Positions 7,241-16,564 are shown, counted from the first letter of the stretch. The stretch is 64,000 nt of DNA from Ruminococcus flavefaciens MA2007 (GCF_000621845.1 NZ_JHXF01000010.1:62001-126000), one strand, 5' to 3'. A program made the numbers and translations. The notes: generated by a model from the sequence alone, not told the origin.

Positions 7241-10047
7241 ACATCTTCAATAAAGTAACACTTCAATCGCTGAAAAAGAACCGCACAAGGACATTTGTTA
7301 CTATAATCGGCATAATGCTCTCAACTGCTCTTATCTGTGCAGTCACAACTTCGTTTGCGTCTGTAAGGCAGTACGCTATCAGTTATTTCGAGTATACCGA
7401 GGGCAAATGGCACGGCATAGAGAAAAATATCGACAACAACAGCTTTAAGAAGATAGATGAGGCTGACGAGGTAAAGGACAAGGCGGTACTCAGCTATATA
7501 GGCTATGCCGATATCGGAAGCACGAACAGCTACAAGCCGTATCTCTATATATCGGGATTTCATGAGGACGAGCAGGGAATAGCTCCTATCCACGTAATAT
7601 CGGGACGTATGCCGCAGAACAGCAGTGAAATAATGCTCCCCGATCATCTTGCAGACAACGGAGAGGTGCATTATAATGAGGGCGATGTTTTAAAGCTTGA
7701 GATAGGCGACAGAGTTGCAGATACAGACGAGCTTCTAAAATTGGATAGCGATAAAATGGACTATTCTCTCAGAGAGAATATTGATATACAGAGCCTTATC
7801 AATGATAATATTGATCTTATCAACAGCCAGATTTTCAGACAGGATACACCGTATATCGCTGTTGACGGTGATAACGGAAAAACTATCAATGCCGAAAAGC
7901 TCAATATAAGAGAGACACGGGAGTATACAGTTGTCGGATTTTATTCCCGACCTGATTTTGAGGATACCTTTGCTCCGGGATATACAGCACTGACTGTTCC
8001 CGATAAATATACCGAGGATACTTATTATACAGTTTTCTACCGCATGAAGCATATGGATGATATCTATGACTTTATGGAGAAATGCGGATTTGATGATAAC
8101 GGTATTACCAGCGGAGCTCACAGTGACCTTCTCATGTTCAGAGGCGTTTCAAAGTACGCCAGCTTTTACGGCATGATATACGGTCTTATGGCAGTAGTTA
8201 TCGTACTTATCATGTTCGGCTCGATAATGCTTATATATAACGCATTTTCTATATCGGTTTCCGAGAGAACAAAGCAGTTCGGACTGCTTTCATCGATCGG
8301 TGCTACAAAGAAGCAGCTTCGCAAAATGGTTCGTTTTGAAGCAACGACACTCAGCTTCATTGGCATTCCTTTGGGTATTGGTTTGGGAATCCTTGGTATG
8401 TGGATAACATTCCTTGCTATCGGCAGTAAATTCGCTATTTTTTCGGGAGAAAAATTCAGCGAGCCTATGCGTGTATGCGTATCTCCCACAGCTCTTATCG
8501 CTGCCTGTGTTATCGCTTTTGTGACTATAAGGATATCTGCCTGGATACCATCTGTCAGAGCCACAAGGATAACCGCAGTTGAAGCTATCCGTCAGAATTC
8601 CGACATAAAGCAGACAAAGCACATAAAAACTCCGAAGATCATTTTCAAGGTATTCGGACTTTCGGGAATGCTTGCTCATAAATACTTCAAGCGAAGCAAA
8701 AAGAAGTACCGTGCAACTATAATCAGTCTTTTTATGAGCATAGTTCTCTTTATTTCGGCTTATGCATTTACATCTTATCTTGTGTCATCAGTAGGCGATG
8801 CATATGACACATACAATATGGATTATATCTATACTCTTTACGAGAGACCTGATAAGAACAGCAATGTAGATGTTGACGAGCTTCTGAGAGATATAAAAAA
8901 TACCGAACATATTACAGGTGCAAGCTATTATACAAACAGCTATCAAACTGCATATATAAATGAAGATTATCTGAATAAGGAAATGCTTTCTTCAGAAAAC
9001 GACTCACTTATGGAAGAAGCATACGACATGAAGAAAAAAGACGGCTTCAGAGTAATAAATGTGAGCGCTTGCTTTGTTGATGACGAGACTTTCAGAGATT
9101 TTCTGAAAAAATACGGCCTTTCCGAAAGTGAATTCATGGATAAGGATGCACCGCTGGGAATAGCTTTTGATGATTCCTTTGACCTTGATACAGAAACAGG
9201 CAGAATGGTACGCAAAAAGCTGTTCAATACCGACAGCTTTGAAATGGAGTTCACAGCACACAAGAGCTTCAAGGGCTACTATTATACGGAAACTCATATT
9301 GACGGCAAGGTAGTATACAGCTCGCAGGACGGACTTGATAAAAAAGAGTGGAATGCAGCGGATTGTTCAAGAGATGTTACTCTTAAAATAGGAAAGGTCA
9401 TTGACGATACTCCTTTTTTCCCTAATTATTACGGCTCTGCTGTAATATATCCGTACAGCTCGATGAACAGCATTCTCGGTGAAGATGAAGAGGGCGCAAA
9501 TGGAGTTGAATATTCCATTAATTCTGATGATGTTTTCGGCGGCTATAAAGCTCTCGAAAAAATGTTTAATGAAAATGACAAATACGTTGGCGACCTATAC
9601 AATTATGCAGAGTTCGCTGAAACAAGCAGAAGCATTATCGTTATTGTAAAGGTATTTGCATACGGATTCATCGTGCTTATCTCACTGATAGCAGCTGCAA
9701 ATGTTTTCAACACCATTACCACTAATATCAATCTCAGAAGAAGAGAATTTGCAATGCTCAAATCCGTTGGAATGACATCAAAGGGCATGAAGAAAATGCT
9801 CAATTTTGAGTGTATTCTTTACGGTACAAAGGCTCTACTTTACGGACTTCCTGTGTCAGCAATAGTTACATATTTTATTTATTGCTCAATAAAAAAGGGA
9901 ATAGATACTTATTTCTCAATTCCGTGGGGAGCTGTAGGTATCGCGGTACTCAGCGTATTCCTTGTAGTCTTTTCAACAATGATGTATTCTATGAGCAAAA
10001 TAAAGAAGGATAATCCCATAGACGCACTAAAAAACGAAAATCTGTAA
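7237..10047 (+). CDS. FtsX-domain ABC transporter permease with two extracytoplasmic domains
   Basis: This 936-residue membrane protein starts with one N-terminal helix (about 18-40). A first ectodomain of about 270 residues follows. A three-helix FtsX block (about 315-450) carries a cytoplasmic signature of the form RTKQFGLLSSIGATKKQ. Then come a further helix near 500, a second ectodomain of about 270 residues, and a final FtsX block (about 795-930) with a second RREFAMLKSVGMTSKG signature. This doubled layout is common in Firmicutes permeases that handle peptides, lipoproteins or antimicrobial compounds; it differs from BceB, which has one large loop. It overlaps the ATPase gene by four bases and ends at a strong terminator. 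Export, sensing or both remain open. Confidence 0.85.
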   Translation: MNIFNKVTLQSLKKNRTRTFVTIIGIMLSTALICAVTTSFASVRQYAISYFEYTEGKWHGIEKNIDNNSFKKIDEADEVKDKAVLSYIGYADIGSTNSYKPYLYISGFHEDEQGIAPIHVISGRMPQNSSEIMLPDHLADNGEVHYNEGDVLKLEIGDRVADTDELLKLDSDKMDYSLRENIDIQSLINDNIDLINSQIFRQDTPYIAVDGDNGKTINAEKLNIRETREYTVVGFYSRPDFEDTFAPGYTALTVPDKYTEDTYYTVFYRMKHMDDIYDFMEKCGFDDNGITSGAHSDLLMFRGVSKYASFYGMIYGLMAVVIVLIMFGSIMLIYNAFSISVSERTKQFGLLSSIGATKKQLRKMVRFEATTLSFIGIPLGIGLGILGMWITFLAIGSKFAIFSGEKFSEPMRVCVSPTALIAACVIAFVTIRISAWIPSVRATRITAVEAIRQNSDIKQTKHIKTPKIIFKVFGLSGMLAHKYFKRSKKKYRATIISLFMSIVLFISAYAFTSYLVSSVGDAYDTYNMDYIYTLYERPDKNSNVDVDELLRDIKNTEHITGASYYTNSYQTAYINEDYLNKEMLSSENDSLMEEAYDMKKKDGFRVINVSACFVDDETFRDFLKKYGLSESEFMDKDAPLGIAFDDSFDLDTETGRMVRKKLFNTDSFEMEFTAHKSFKGYYYTETHIDGKVVYSSQDGLDKKEWNAADCSRDVTLKIGKVIDDTPFFPNYYGSAVIYPYSSMNSILGEDEEGANGVEYSINSDDVFGGYKALEKMFNENDKYVGDLYNYAEFAETSRSIIVIVKVFAYGFIVLISLIAAANVFNTITTNINLRRREFAMLKSVGMTSKGMKKMLNFECILYGTKALLYGLPVSAIVTYFIYCSIKKGIDTYFSIPWGAVGIAVLSVFLVVFSTMMYSMSKIKKDNPIDALKNENL

Positions 10048-10051
10048 CAGA

Positions 10052-10080
10052 AAAAGCTCTCCATTCGGAGAGCTTTTCGT
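10052..10080. terminator. Strong shared terminator
   Basis: An 11-bp stem (aaaagctctcc / ggagagctttt) with a 4-base loop sits between the converging permease and ThrE-like genes. A/T tracts on both sides allow use from either strand. Confidence 0.8.
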
Positions 10081-11403
10081 TTAGCTGCTTTTGCGGAAAT
10101 TCCTGTCTGTGAGTATCCTTGCAAAGATGAGACCAAGTGGAAGTGCTGTAACTATCAGTACAGCCTTTGTGAGCCACATTGCGCCTGTTGTAATGTCGTT
10201 TATAACGATATAATAAACGCCCTTGTACATGAACATTCCCGGAACCATTATGACTATGGACGGTACGGTTAGAGTAATTCTCGGATATCCTATCCAGTGA
10301 TGTATTGCAGAAGCAAGGAGTCCTGCTGATAAAGCTCCGATAAATGCTGCAAGTCCTACATGGACTCCTGCCATATCAATAAGCTCTAATCTGAGAGTAT
10401 TTGCACACATTCCTATCATGCCTGCCGTTGCCGCCATTTTTCTGGTGCTGTTGAACATCAGGGAGAAGCCATATACTCCACAGAAGCTGTTTATCATGAT
10501 AAATATCAGGCGGAGCAGGGGAGAAAGCTCATAGACTTCAAAATCCTGTGGGTGAAAACTGAACATTGTTGCACACAGCCAGCCTGTAAGTGTAGCAACT
10601 ATTATGATAAGCAGGCCATAGGTTATTCGTTCAAGACCTGAACGCAAATCAAGCTTTGCAAGGTCCATACCGCCTGTTATCAGCGGAAAACCCGGGATAA
10701 CAAAGAGCATCGAGCAGATATATCCTGCCTGATGTATGGCTGAAACTCCCATGATAAGCTCTGCAAGCTTGATGAAAATGACATATGTACAGCAAGCTGA
10801 GGCAACTCCTGCGGCAACATTTGCAAAGAGGGTTATATGATGTTCAAGAAGCTTCTTTCTCACAAAATTGCCGATCCCTGCGCCGAAAAAAGCACATATC
10901 ATCTCAATAATGCCGCCTCCGAGAAGAAAAGTGAAGGCACAGCAGGCAAATGCTGAAGCAAGCCCGAGATTCCAGGCCTTGTAGTTGCCTTTCATATCCT
11001 GAAATTTGTCAAGCATCATGTGGAACTGCTGAACGGAGTATTTCTCAACTCTTTCTGCAAATCCATCGGCAAAATGCTCCAGCTCATTGAGCTTATCAGT
11101 GTTTACGCCCGTTGTATTTATGGAAATAGCGTTTGTATAGGTCTCGCTGCCACTTATACAGGTATACTCGATAGAGAGCAGACCTATATCGGCGTTGCAG
11201 GTTATCCCAAGAGCGCGTGATATCTTGTTCATCGAAGCTCTTACGCGCCATGCGGCTGTACCAACAGAAAGCATCATCAAGCCAACTCTTCCGACAAGGG
11301 AGGCTTTTTCCTGCAAAGAAGCATCTTTTGCAGGCGTGTTGCTTTCGGTATCTACGATATCGTGCCATTCGATCGCCATATGCTGTTTTCTTAGTTTACT
11401 CAT
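10081..11403 (-). CDS. ThrE-family threonine/serine exporter
   Basis: This 440-residue protein joins the two halves of the ThrE family in one chain. A cytoplasmic N-terminal part with about five helices comes first (DUF1212-type; conserved GAAxxRV-like run at TAAWRVRAS), followed by a second five-helix membrane part (DUF3815-type) in the last 140 residues. The family exports threonine and serine by proton motive force in Corynebacterium; other small amino acids are possible here. The start is ATG 11403 with AAAGGAGC five bases upstream; the frame extends further but without a ribosome site. A 17-bp-spaced promoter lies at 11445-11473 and the gene ends at the shared terminator. Confidence 0.85.
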   Translation of the reverse strand: MSKLRKQHMAIEWHDIVDTESNTPAKDASLQEKASLVGRVGLMMLSVGTAAWRVRASMNKISRALGITCNADIGLLSIEYTCISGSETYTNAISINTTGVNTDKLNELEHFADGFAERVEKYSVQQFHMMLDKFQDMKGNYKAWNLGLASAFACCAFTFLLGGGIIEMICAFFGAGIGNFVRKKLLEHHITLFANVAAGVASACCTYVIFIKLAELIMGVSAIHQAGYICSMLFVIPGFPLITGGMDLAKLDLRSGLERITYGLLIIIVATLTGWLCATMFSFHPQDFEVYELSPLLRLIFIMINSFCGVYGFSLMFNSTRKMAATAGMIGMCANTLRLELIDMAGVHVGLAAFIGALSAGLLASAIHHWIGYPRITLTVPSIVIMVPGMFMYKGVYYIVINDITTGAMWLTKAVLIVTALPLGLIFARILTDRNFRKSS

Positions 11404-11444
11404 ATAACGCTCCTTTATATGCTTTAGTCTGAGTATCAAGCTAT

Positions 11445-11473
11445 ATTATACCACTTTTGCGTATATAAAGCAA
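11445..11473 (-). promoter_or_regulatory. Promoter of the ThrE-like gene
   Basis: Minus strand TTGCTT (11468-11473) and TATAAT (11445-11450) with a 17-bp spacer lie upstream of the ATG at 11403. Confidence 0.7.
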
Positions 11474-11482
11474 TAGAAAAAT

Positions 11483-11510
11483 TAAAACGGAAGTATGAAC
11501 TTCCGTTTTA
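11483..11510 (-). terminator. Terminator of the NarL-type two-component operon
   Basis: A 12-bp stem (taaaacggaagt / acttccgtttta) with an atga loop begins just after the response-regulator stop. It is followed on the minus strand by an AT-rich tract. Confidence 0.7.
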
Positions 11511-11514
11511 AAAA

Positions 11515-12141
11515 TTATATAAGATTATTTTTAATTGCAAATACCGCAAGCTGAGTGCGGTCCTTTACATTAAGCTTTTCAAGGAGCTTTGATACGCTGT
11601 TTCTTACAGTACCCTCAGCAAGGAAAAGCTGTGAAGCAATTTCCTTATTATCGAATCCGTCGCAGATAAGCCTTAGAATGTCAACGTCACGGTCACTGAG
11701 GTCGAAGTTTTTAGCGTCCTGCTGTAGAAGAACATCTTTTTTGATAGAACGGAAGATATTATCGCAGAATACATTAATTCCGCCTGCAACAGCCTTTATG
11801 GAGTTTATTATCTTATCGTTGTCCATTTCCTTTAGGATATAACCGTCTGCACCACTGGAAATAGCCTTTTCTACGGTTTCCTTGTCATCAAATGTAGTAA
11901 GCACGAGGACCTTGATATCAGGAAGAGTATCCTTTATCTTTCTTGTACCGTAGCCGCCGTCATAATCGGGCATTCTCATATCCATAAGCACTACATCAGG
12001 TTTATAGCGGACACACATCTCATAGGCTTCCTTGCCGTCGGAAGCCTCGGCTACAACGTTGATATCCTCGTCGCTTATGAGGACTGTCTTTAATCCTGCA
12101 CGGAGAATCTTAACGTCGTCTGCTAATATAACGTTTATCAT
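11515..12141 (-). CDS. NarL/LuxR-family response regulator
   Basis: This 208-residue regulator has an N-terminal receiver domain (VILADDVKILRAG; phospho-acceptor Asp in VVLMDMRMPDYDG near residue 54; switch Thr in LTTF; Lys in LKEM). The C-terminal GerE-type helix-turn-helix starts LSDRDVDILRLICDG near residue 147 and carries NKEIASQLFLAEGTVRN. It overlaps the kinase gene upstream by four bases (ATGA), so the pair is translationally coupled. Such pairs (LiaRS, VraSR, DesKR) often control envelope or membrane genes. The neighbouring membrane-protein promoter has NarL-like 7-2-7 sites, making that gene a candidate target; this is inference. Confidence 0.9.
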   Translation of the reverse strand: MINVILADDVKILRAGLKTVLISDEDINVVAEASDGKEAYEMCVRYKPDVVLMDMRMPDYDGGYGTRKIKDTLPDIKVLVLTTFDDKETVEKAISSGADGYILKEMDNDKIINSIKAVAGGINVFCDNIFRSIKKDVLLQQDAKNFDLSDRDVDILRLICDGFDNKEIASQLFLAEGTVRNSVSKLLEKLNVKDRTQLAVFAIKNNLI

Positions 12142-13754
12142 ATCTGCACCCCTTTTAATGGTATTTTTATAATAGTATTGAAGCCTTCGCCCTTTATGGA
12201 GCTGAACTTAACAGTTCCGCCCAGCTTTTCCGTTCTTTCGCGGATACCGCGGAGCCCGTTATGCTCGGAAATATTCTCACAGCCTTTGCCGTTATCGAGA
12301 ATATACATTTCGATGCGTTCATCAAGGAATTTCAGGATTATATCTATCCTTGAAGCCTCGGAATAGCGCAGGGAGTTAGTGACTGTTTCACGGCAGTTGT
12401 CATACATCTCTCTTATACAGAAGCTGTAGCGTTCATCTTCCTCGCCCTGAACACAGAGTTCTGTTTCAATGCCTCTTACAGCTGTAATGACCGTCTGAAC
12501 AGCCTTTGTGACCGAGGTCATGAACTCGTCGTCGCGGAGGTTATTGATAGTACAGCGGAGCTGAGTTACGCCGCTTCTTGAAAGTCCGTCGATCTCCTGT
12601 ATGTTTTCCACCATTTTCGATGTATCGGGAGTTTCTTTATCTGCTTCAAATTTGAGCAGTCTTGCAAGAGAGCTTATCATAGTGAAGGTATGACCTGCTG
12701 AATCGTGCATTTCCTGTGCGATACGGGTTCGTTCCTGCTCAAGGCTGAGCTTTTTCTCAGCCGCGGCAAGCTCATGGTACTCCGTGACATTGCTTATGGT
12801 AACTACGCTTGCTACTTTATTACCGTTTTGGTTATCACAGTATGTCTGCTTGAGACTGTAATACTCCTTGTCACATTTCAATTCCAGAGATGTGAAGTCA
12901 GCAGGCGCAGGGCTTCCGCTGACCTCTGAAACAGCGCTCAGAAAGCTTTCAAAGCTTGTTGTACCGTTAAGGAACGGCAGTGTATCAGCGTATTTGTTTT
13001 TGTAGGTTATAGTGCCGCTGTTGTCGAAAATGATAACGCCGCTGTTGATGTTATTGATAGTGTCGCGGATAGCGATGTTGTTGATGTTAAGAAGTCCGTA
13101 TCGTCCGAGGGCGATTATTATGAGCAGGCTTGACAAGCCAAAGAACAAAGGCGTAAGAGTAGCCTTTGAGGTGAAAATCCCTGTAAGCGAAAGGGTGTTT
13201 ATGCCCAGCGGTATCGCCGCAGAAAGTATCAGCAGAATGGACTGCTTGGTTATCTGAACGGAATTTCGGGTATGTTTAAGGCATATTATTGTTATGCCTG
13301 CGATTATGCAGATGTAGTAAATTATCTGATATACATAGAAAAGGGGACCGTATGTGAATCTATGGTCAATAAAGTCTGTATAGTACAGATGGTGCATAGG
13401 GTTTGTGAACACAATGCATATAGATGATATGGTTATCAGCGGCAGAAGCCAGAGAAGCTTCATTTTTTTCTGACCGTTGTAGGTGTATTCCTGTGATAGC
13501 CACAGCCACAGCGGTCCGAAGCAGCTTATACCGATATTGCCGATAGTGTAGCTTATCCAGTACTGCTGTTTAGTATACGAAAAAAGTATCAGAAGCTCAG
13601 ATATCAGCCAAAGTACGATTGATGACTGACAGAAAAGGAATAAATGTGTCAGTCGATTTTTATTGCCGCGTCTTAGTATCCATGTTATTGAGCCCAGCAT
13701 TCCGCAAAGACCAAGTGCAAGGAGTACGGCTGAAGTTATGGTTGGCGTTGTAAT
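12138..13754 (-). CDS. Sensor histidine kinase with 7TM, PAS and HisKA_3 domains; unusual start codon
   Basis: The 538-residue kinase has an N-terminal region of seven hydrophobic helices (about 1-215, HisK_7TM type). A PAS domain follows (about 222-325; NSGVIIFDNSGTITYKN), then a HisKA_3 dimerisation helix with the phospho-acceptor His in RIAQEMHDSAGH near residue 351. The HATPase domain has GLRGIRERTEKLGG. The start is uncertain. The only upstream ATG (13799) overlaps the -10 box of a good promoter, while a perfect GGAGG (13758-13762) is followed only by ATT (13754), ACG (13748) and ATA in frame. The next ATG would cut into the first helix. I list the ATT position. It is coupled to the NarL-type regulator. 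Confidence 0.82.
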   Translation of the reverse strand: MTTPTITSAVLLALGLCGMLGSITWILRRGNKNRLTHLFLFCQSSIVLWLISELLILFSYTKQQYWISYTIGNIGISCFGPLWLWLSQEYTYNGQKKMKLLWLLPLITISSICIVFTNPMHHLYYTDFIDHRFTYGPLFYVYQIIYYICIIAGITIICLKHTRNSVQITKQSILLILSAAIPLGINTLSLTGIFTSKATLTPLFFGLSSLLIIIALGRYGLLNINNIAIRDTINNINSGVIIFDNSGTITYKNKYADTLPFLNGTTSFESFLSAVSEVSGSPAPADFTSLELKCDKEYYSLKQTYCDNQNGNKVASVVTISNVTEYHELAAAEKKLSLEQERTRIAQEMHDSAGHTFTMISSLARLLKFEADKETPDTSKMVENIQEIDGLSRSGVTQLRCTINNLRDDEFMTSVTKAVQTVITAVRGIETELCVQGEEDERYSFCIREMYDNCRETVTNSLRYSEASRIDIILKFLDERIEMYILDNGKGCENISEHNGLRGIRERTEKLGGTVKFSSIKGEGFNTIIKIPLKGVQI

Positions 13755-13787
13755 GCACCTCCATTTACAGTGATAATATATATAATT

Positions 13788-13816
13788 ATTATAACACATT
13801 AATAGTTTTTCGGCAA
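13788..13816 (-). promoter_or_regulatory. Promoter of the NarL-type two-component operon
   Basis: Minus strand TTGCCG (13811-13816) and TATAAT (13788-13793) have a 17-bp spacer. It overlaps the only upstream ATG, so translation must begin further downstream. Confidence 0.65.
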
Positions 13817-13828
13817 CCTTTTTTTGTA

Positions 13829-13864
13829 AAAATATAAAAATGCTCCGCTGTCAAGCGGAGCATT
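13829..13864 (-). terminator. Terminator of the polytopic membrane protein gene
   Basis: Stem aatgctccgct / agcggagcatt with a gtca loop is followed on the minus strand by a T-rich tract. It isolates the membrane-protein gene from the two-component operon. Confidence 0.75.
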
Positions 13865-13871
13865 GAAGGAT

Positions 13872-16316
13872 TTACCATGTCCAGCCGCTGAATCTCTTAG
13901 CGACTGAGGACTTTAAAGTCTGATTATTTTTCTTGCAGTATTCGTTGCCTGCTGCAAGAGCTATAAGTGTGATACCTGCCAAGAAGAGGTATATCCACCA
14001 GTTAAGTGCCATGAGGTATTCTCTTGTAGCGTAAACTGTGATAGCGAAGAGTGAAGCTGCTGAAGCTATGAACCAGGTCTTTGATCTTGCCATTATTGAT
14101 ACTATGAGTACGAAAAGCATTACTGACATTATGAAGATAGTATTTACTGCTGAATCGAAATGGAGTGCGTCAACGAGAAGGGCGATGAATGCTGTGAGGT
14201 AAATGCTGTTTGAAGCGTATTTTGATACGCTTGGGAACTGGTGCCAGATAAAGCGGCAGGCAAGTCCGACCAGTGCAACGATACCTATGGATATCTTCCA
14301 TGAGATCTCCTTTGATTCTGGAACGAGGAACGGTCTGAACATAAGTGCCAGAGCTGTGAGTGAAGCTGTTGCTGTAAGGAGTATAGATGCAGCTTCCTTT
14401 GAAGTGTTCTTCTTTATGAATGAAGCACAGTATATTGCTATGGCGATAAGGAAAAAGAATACAGAGTTCCTTGATGTGTCACGATACATCATAATTATTG
14501 CTATCCAGCCCGAGAAAAGCATTGGATCAAAGATAAATCTGTCGTTTGACTTTACAATTACACCGTTGTTGTAAATGAGCTTGGAAATAGCCATGTAGAT
14601 ACAGAATACTATCATGAATACAAAAGTTGTTGCGAGCTTGCTCTGTGTGCCTTCATCAAGTATTGCGTATATACAGCTGAGCAGTGAGATTGCTGAAAGA
14701 ACAGCTGTAATGTTGCAGCGGAGCTTGTTTGATACTGCAAAGTGAATGAAGCACAGGAGTGCCGGAAGAAGAACGATTTCCTTTGCTGTCGGAATTAACA
14801 TGAGCAAAAGTCCTGATACGACCATATTAACGTAGAGAACTATATCATTGCTGCGTGGGTGTTTTGCGTAGAAGTTGAATGCGAATTTGGGGAGATAAGC
14901 GATAAGGATAGCTGCTGCGATAAGAACTGCTGCATATATGCTCCATGCTGCTGAGTAAGCGATGTTTTCATCGATTTTATATGCCTTTGATACATAATAC
15001 GCTGTCATTCCTGTGATGAATGCAGGTATTACAGGAGCTGCAAAGCCTGCGATAGACTGGATTATTCCATTTTTATGGAAGATATATGCTGCTGCTATAG
15101 CTGAAACTGCTGCTGCAAAAAGCATTTCAGGTATGAAAGCTTCGGGACTTGCTGAGTATATGCATACAAATGCGCTGATAACTGCTGTTAAAAGGCTTAT
15201 TGATTCTGTAAAAGCATTTTTCAGGAATGGTACGAAGCAATGTGCAAGGTAGATCACTAATGCGAATGCACAGAATGAAAGAATACCATATCTTGTCTCT
15301 GTTTCCTGAGCTATGTTGAGTGATGTCATATATGCAAGAAGAACAGTTACCATAGTGCTTATGGAAGTAAGAACGTCCTCCTTTGTCTTCTTTGCGTAGA
15401 AAAGAAGCTGAGCTATTATTGTTGCAAGAATAATGTAGCTTACGAATGTTGGGTGACGGAGAGCCTGAAAAACGTAGGCAACAGGGAAACATCCGTAGAT
15501 AAATGCTGAACATGAGCCGATGACTTTGATAGCGAGTTCGTTTTTCTTTCCCTTGAATATTTCTGCGCCGTATATAGCTGCTGTGATGAGTGCCTGAAGT
15601 GCAAGGAATACGGGAGATGTTACCATAAGGTCATTGCTTATCTGCAATACTGCGAAAAGCGCTGTAAGAGCTGTTGCTGAAAGAGCTGTGTAGATAAGCG
15701 GAAGCTTGCTGAATATTCTGTTGCCTATAAACATCATTACTGCTGATAAACCTGTTGCTATGGCGAAAAGCGCATACATTCCGTCGCCGCCGAATGACAG
15801 CCATTCGCCCATGAGCTCATAGTAGCCTGCTGTAAGGAATGCTGTAGCAATAAAACCTGAGCCGAGAACGAAGAAAGAAGTAGATGTTCCGTTAAGCTTG
15901 AGGAATTTGCCTACAACTGCGCTGAGCAGGAACGATACTGCGGAAGCTGCCACGATGATAGCAACTCTTCCCTCATGTGAGGTGTGCACCCATTTTGCAA
16001 CGCCGAATGCAAGACCTGAGAGAACAACAAATGCTGTTCCGATAAGGAAGAGTATATTTGATACTGTCATGTCGTGCTTCTTTGCAGCCTTTGGAGGCTG
16101 AGGCATTGAGCTATTCTGATATGCCTGCGGCGGAGGAGGACAGTTTGGATAAGGCGGCTGAGGATAGCCAAAGTATCCGTTCTGTGGCGGGCAATTATAA
16201 TGCGGAGCCTGCTTTGACTTGCCGCTGTCACACGTTTTTACTACTCCGATTATTATCAGCGGAATAATTATAGGTGTGATAAGTATAAGTATAGTGATAA
16301 TAGGATTATTTAACAT
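13872..16316 (-). CDS. Large polytopic membrane protein with Pro-rich cytoplasmic segment, function unknown
   Basis: The 814-residue product has one N-terminal hydrophobic helix (about 5-25). A Pro/Tyr/Asn/Cys-rich linker follows (about 35-80, with NCPPQNGYFGYPQPPYPNCPP), then some twenty consecutive hydrophobic segments to the C-terminus. The overall pattern resembles the DUF2157/DUF2339 type of bacterial multi-spanning proteins; I cannot assign a family firmly. No enzymatic motif is visible. The ATG at 16316 has AAAGG nine bases upstream; ATGs further upstream lie within or before that site. Its promoter (16363-16391) is directly preceded by three phased inverted repeats, suggesting activation by a dimeric regulator. 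The NarL-type two-component operon lies immediately downstream, behind a terminator. Confidence 0.75.
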   Translation of the reverse strand: MLNNPIITILILITPIIIPLIIIGVVKTCDSGKSKQAPHYNCPPQNGYFGYPQPPYPNCPPPPQAYQNSSMPQPPKAAKKHDMTVSNILFLIGTAFVVLSGLAFGVAKWVHTSHEGRVAIIVAASAVSFLLSAVVGKFLKLNGTSTSFFVLGSGFIATAFLTAGYYELMGEWLSFGGDGMYALFAIATGLSAVMMFIGNRIFSKLPLIYTALSATALTALFAVLQISNDLMVTSPVFLALQALITAAIYGAEIFKGKKNELAIKVIGSCSAFIYGCFPVAYVFQALRHPTFVSYIILATIIAQLLFYAKKTKEDVLTSISTMVTVLLAYMTSLNIAQETETRYGILSFCAFALVIYLAHCFVPFLKNAFTESISLLTAVISAFVCIYSASPEAFIPEMLFAAAVSAIAAAYIFHKNGIIQSIAGFAAPVIPAFITGMTAYYVSKAYKIDENIAYSAAWSIYAAVLIAAAILIAYLPKFAFNFYAKHPRSNDIVLYVNMVVSGLLLMLIPTAKEIVLLPALLCFIHFAVSNKLRCNITAVLSAISLLSCIYAILDEGTQSKLATTFVFMIVFCIYMAISKLIYNNGVIVKSNDRFIFDPMLFSGWIAIIMMYRDTSRNSVFFFLIAIAIYCASFIKKNTSKEAASILLTATASLTALALMFRPFLVPESKEISWKISIGIVALVGLACRFIWHQFPSVSKYASNSIYLTAFIALLVDALHFDSAVNTIFIMSVMLFVLIVSIMARSKTWFIASAASLFAITVYATREYLMALNWWIYLFLAGITLIALAAGNEYCKKNNQTLKSSVAKRFSGWTW

Positions 16317-16362
16317 AACCATCATCCTTTCTTTATGCATGAGATGTTTTTTCTGTGACTAT

Positions 16363-16391
16363 ATAATAACACGTTTTTTAGAGAAATGTAA
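16363..16391 (-). promoter_or_regulatory. Promoter of the polytopic membrane protein gene
   Basis: Minus strand TTACAT (16386-16391) and TATTAT (16363-16368) are separated by 17 bp. The -35 box abuts the first of three operator-like repeats, a layout typical of activator-dependent promoters. Confidence 0.65.
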
Positions 16392-16449
16392 GGTGTCATT
16401 TGTCATTTCTTGAGTGACATTTGTCACTAAAAAAGTGACAAATGTCACT
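16392..16449. promoter_or_regulatory. Three 16-bp operator-like inverted repeats in exact 21-bp phase
   Basis: Sites lie at 16392-16407, 16413-16428 and 16434-16449. The middle site AGTGACATTTGTCACT and the distal site AGTGACAAATGTCACT are each 7-bp inverted repeats around two bases, and are reverse complements of each other. The promoter-proximal site matches at 13 of 16 positions. Centre-to-centre spacing is 21 bp both times, two DNA turns. Relative to the predicted start of the minus-strand gene the centres fall near -43, -64 and -85. The 7-2-7 geometry is that of NarL-family dimers. A plus-strand promoter lies 50 bp away on the other side, so divergent control is possible. Confidence 0.7.
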
Positions 16450-16498
16450 ATGAAATCGTATTATAAATGTGGTAAAATATGTATATGCTTGATTTTGC

Positions 16499-16527
16499 TT
16501 GAAACAGCAGGTCAAAGATGATATAAT
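16499..16527 (+). promoter_or_regulatory. Promoter of the truncated acyl-AMP ligase gene
   Basis: TTGAAA (16499-16504) and TATAAT (16522-16527) have a 17-bp spacer. The ribosome site (GGAG) and ATG at 16565 follow. Confidence 0.7.
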
Positions 16528-16564
16528 TATAGCAGATTTAAAAGATGAGATTGGAGTAATATAA

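Noticed and set aside
16413..16449. CRISPR-like repeats
   Set aside because: Only three 16-bp sites with 5-bp gaps between them; they are operator-like and no cas gene is present.
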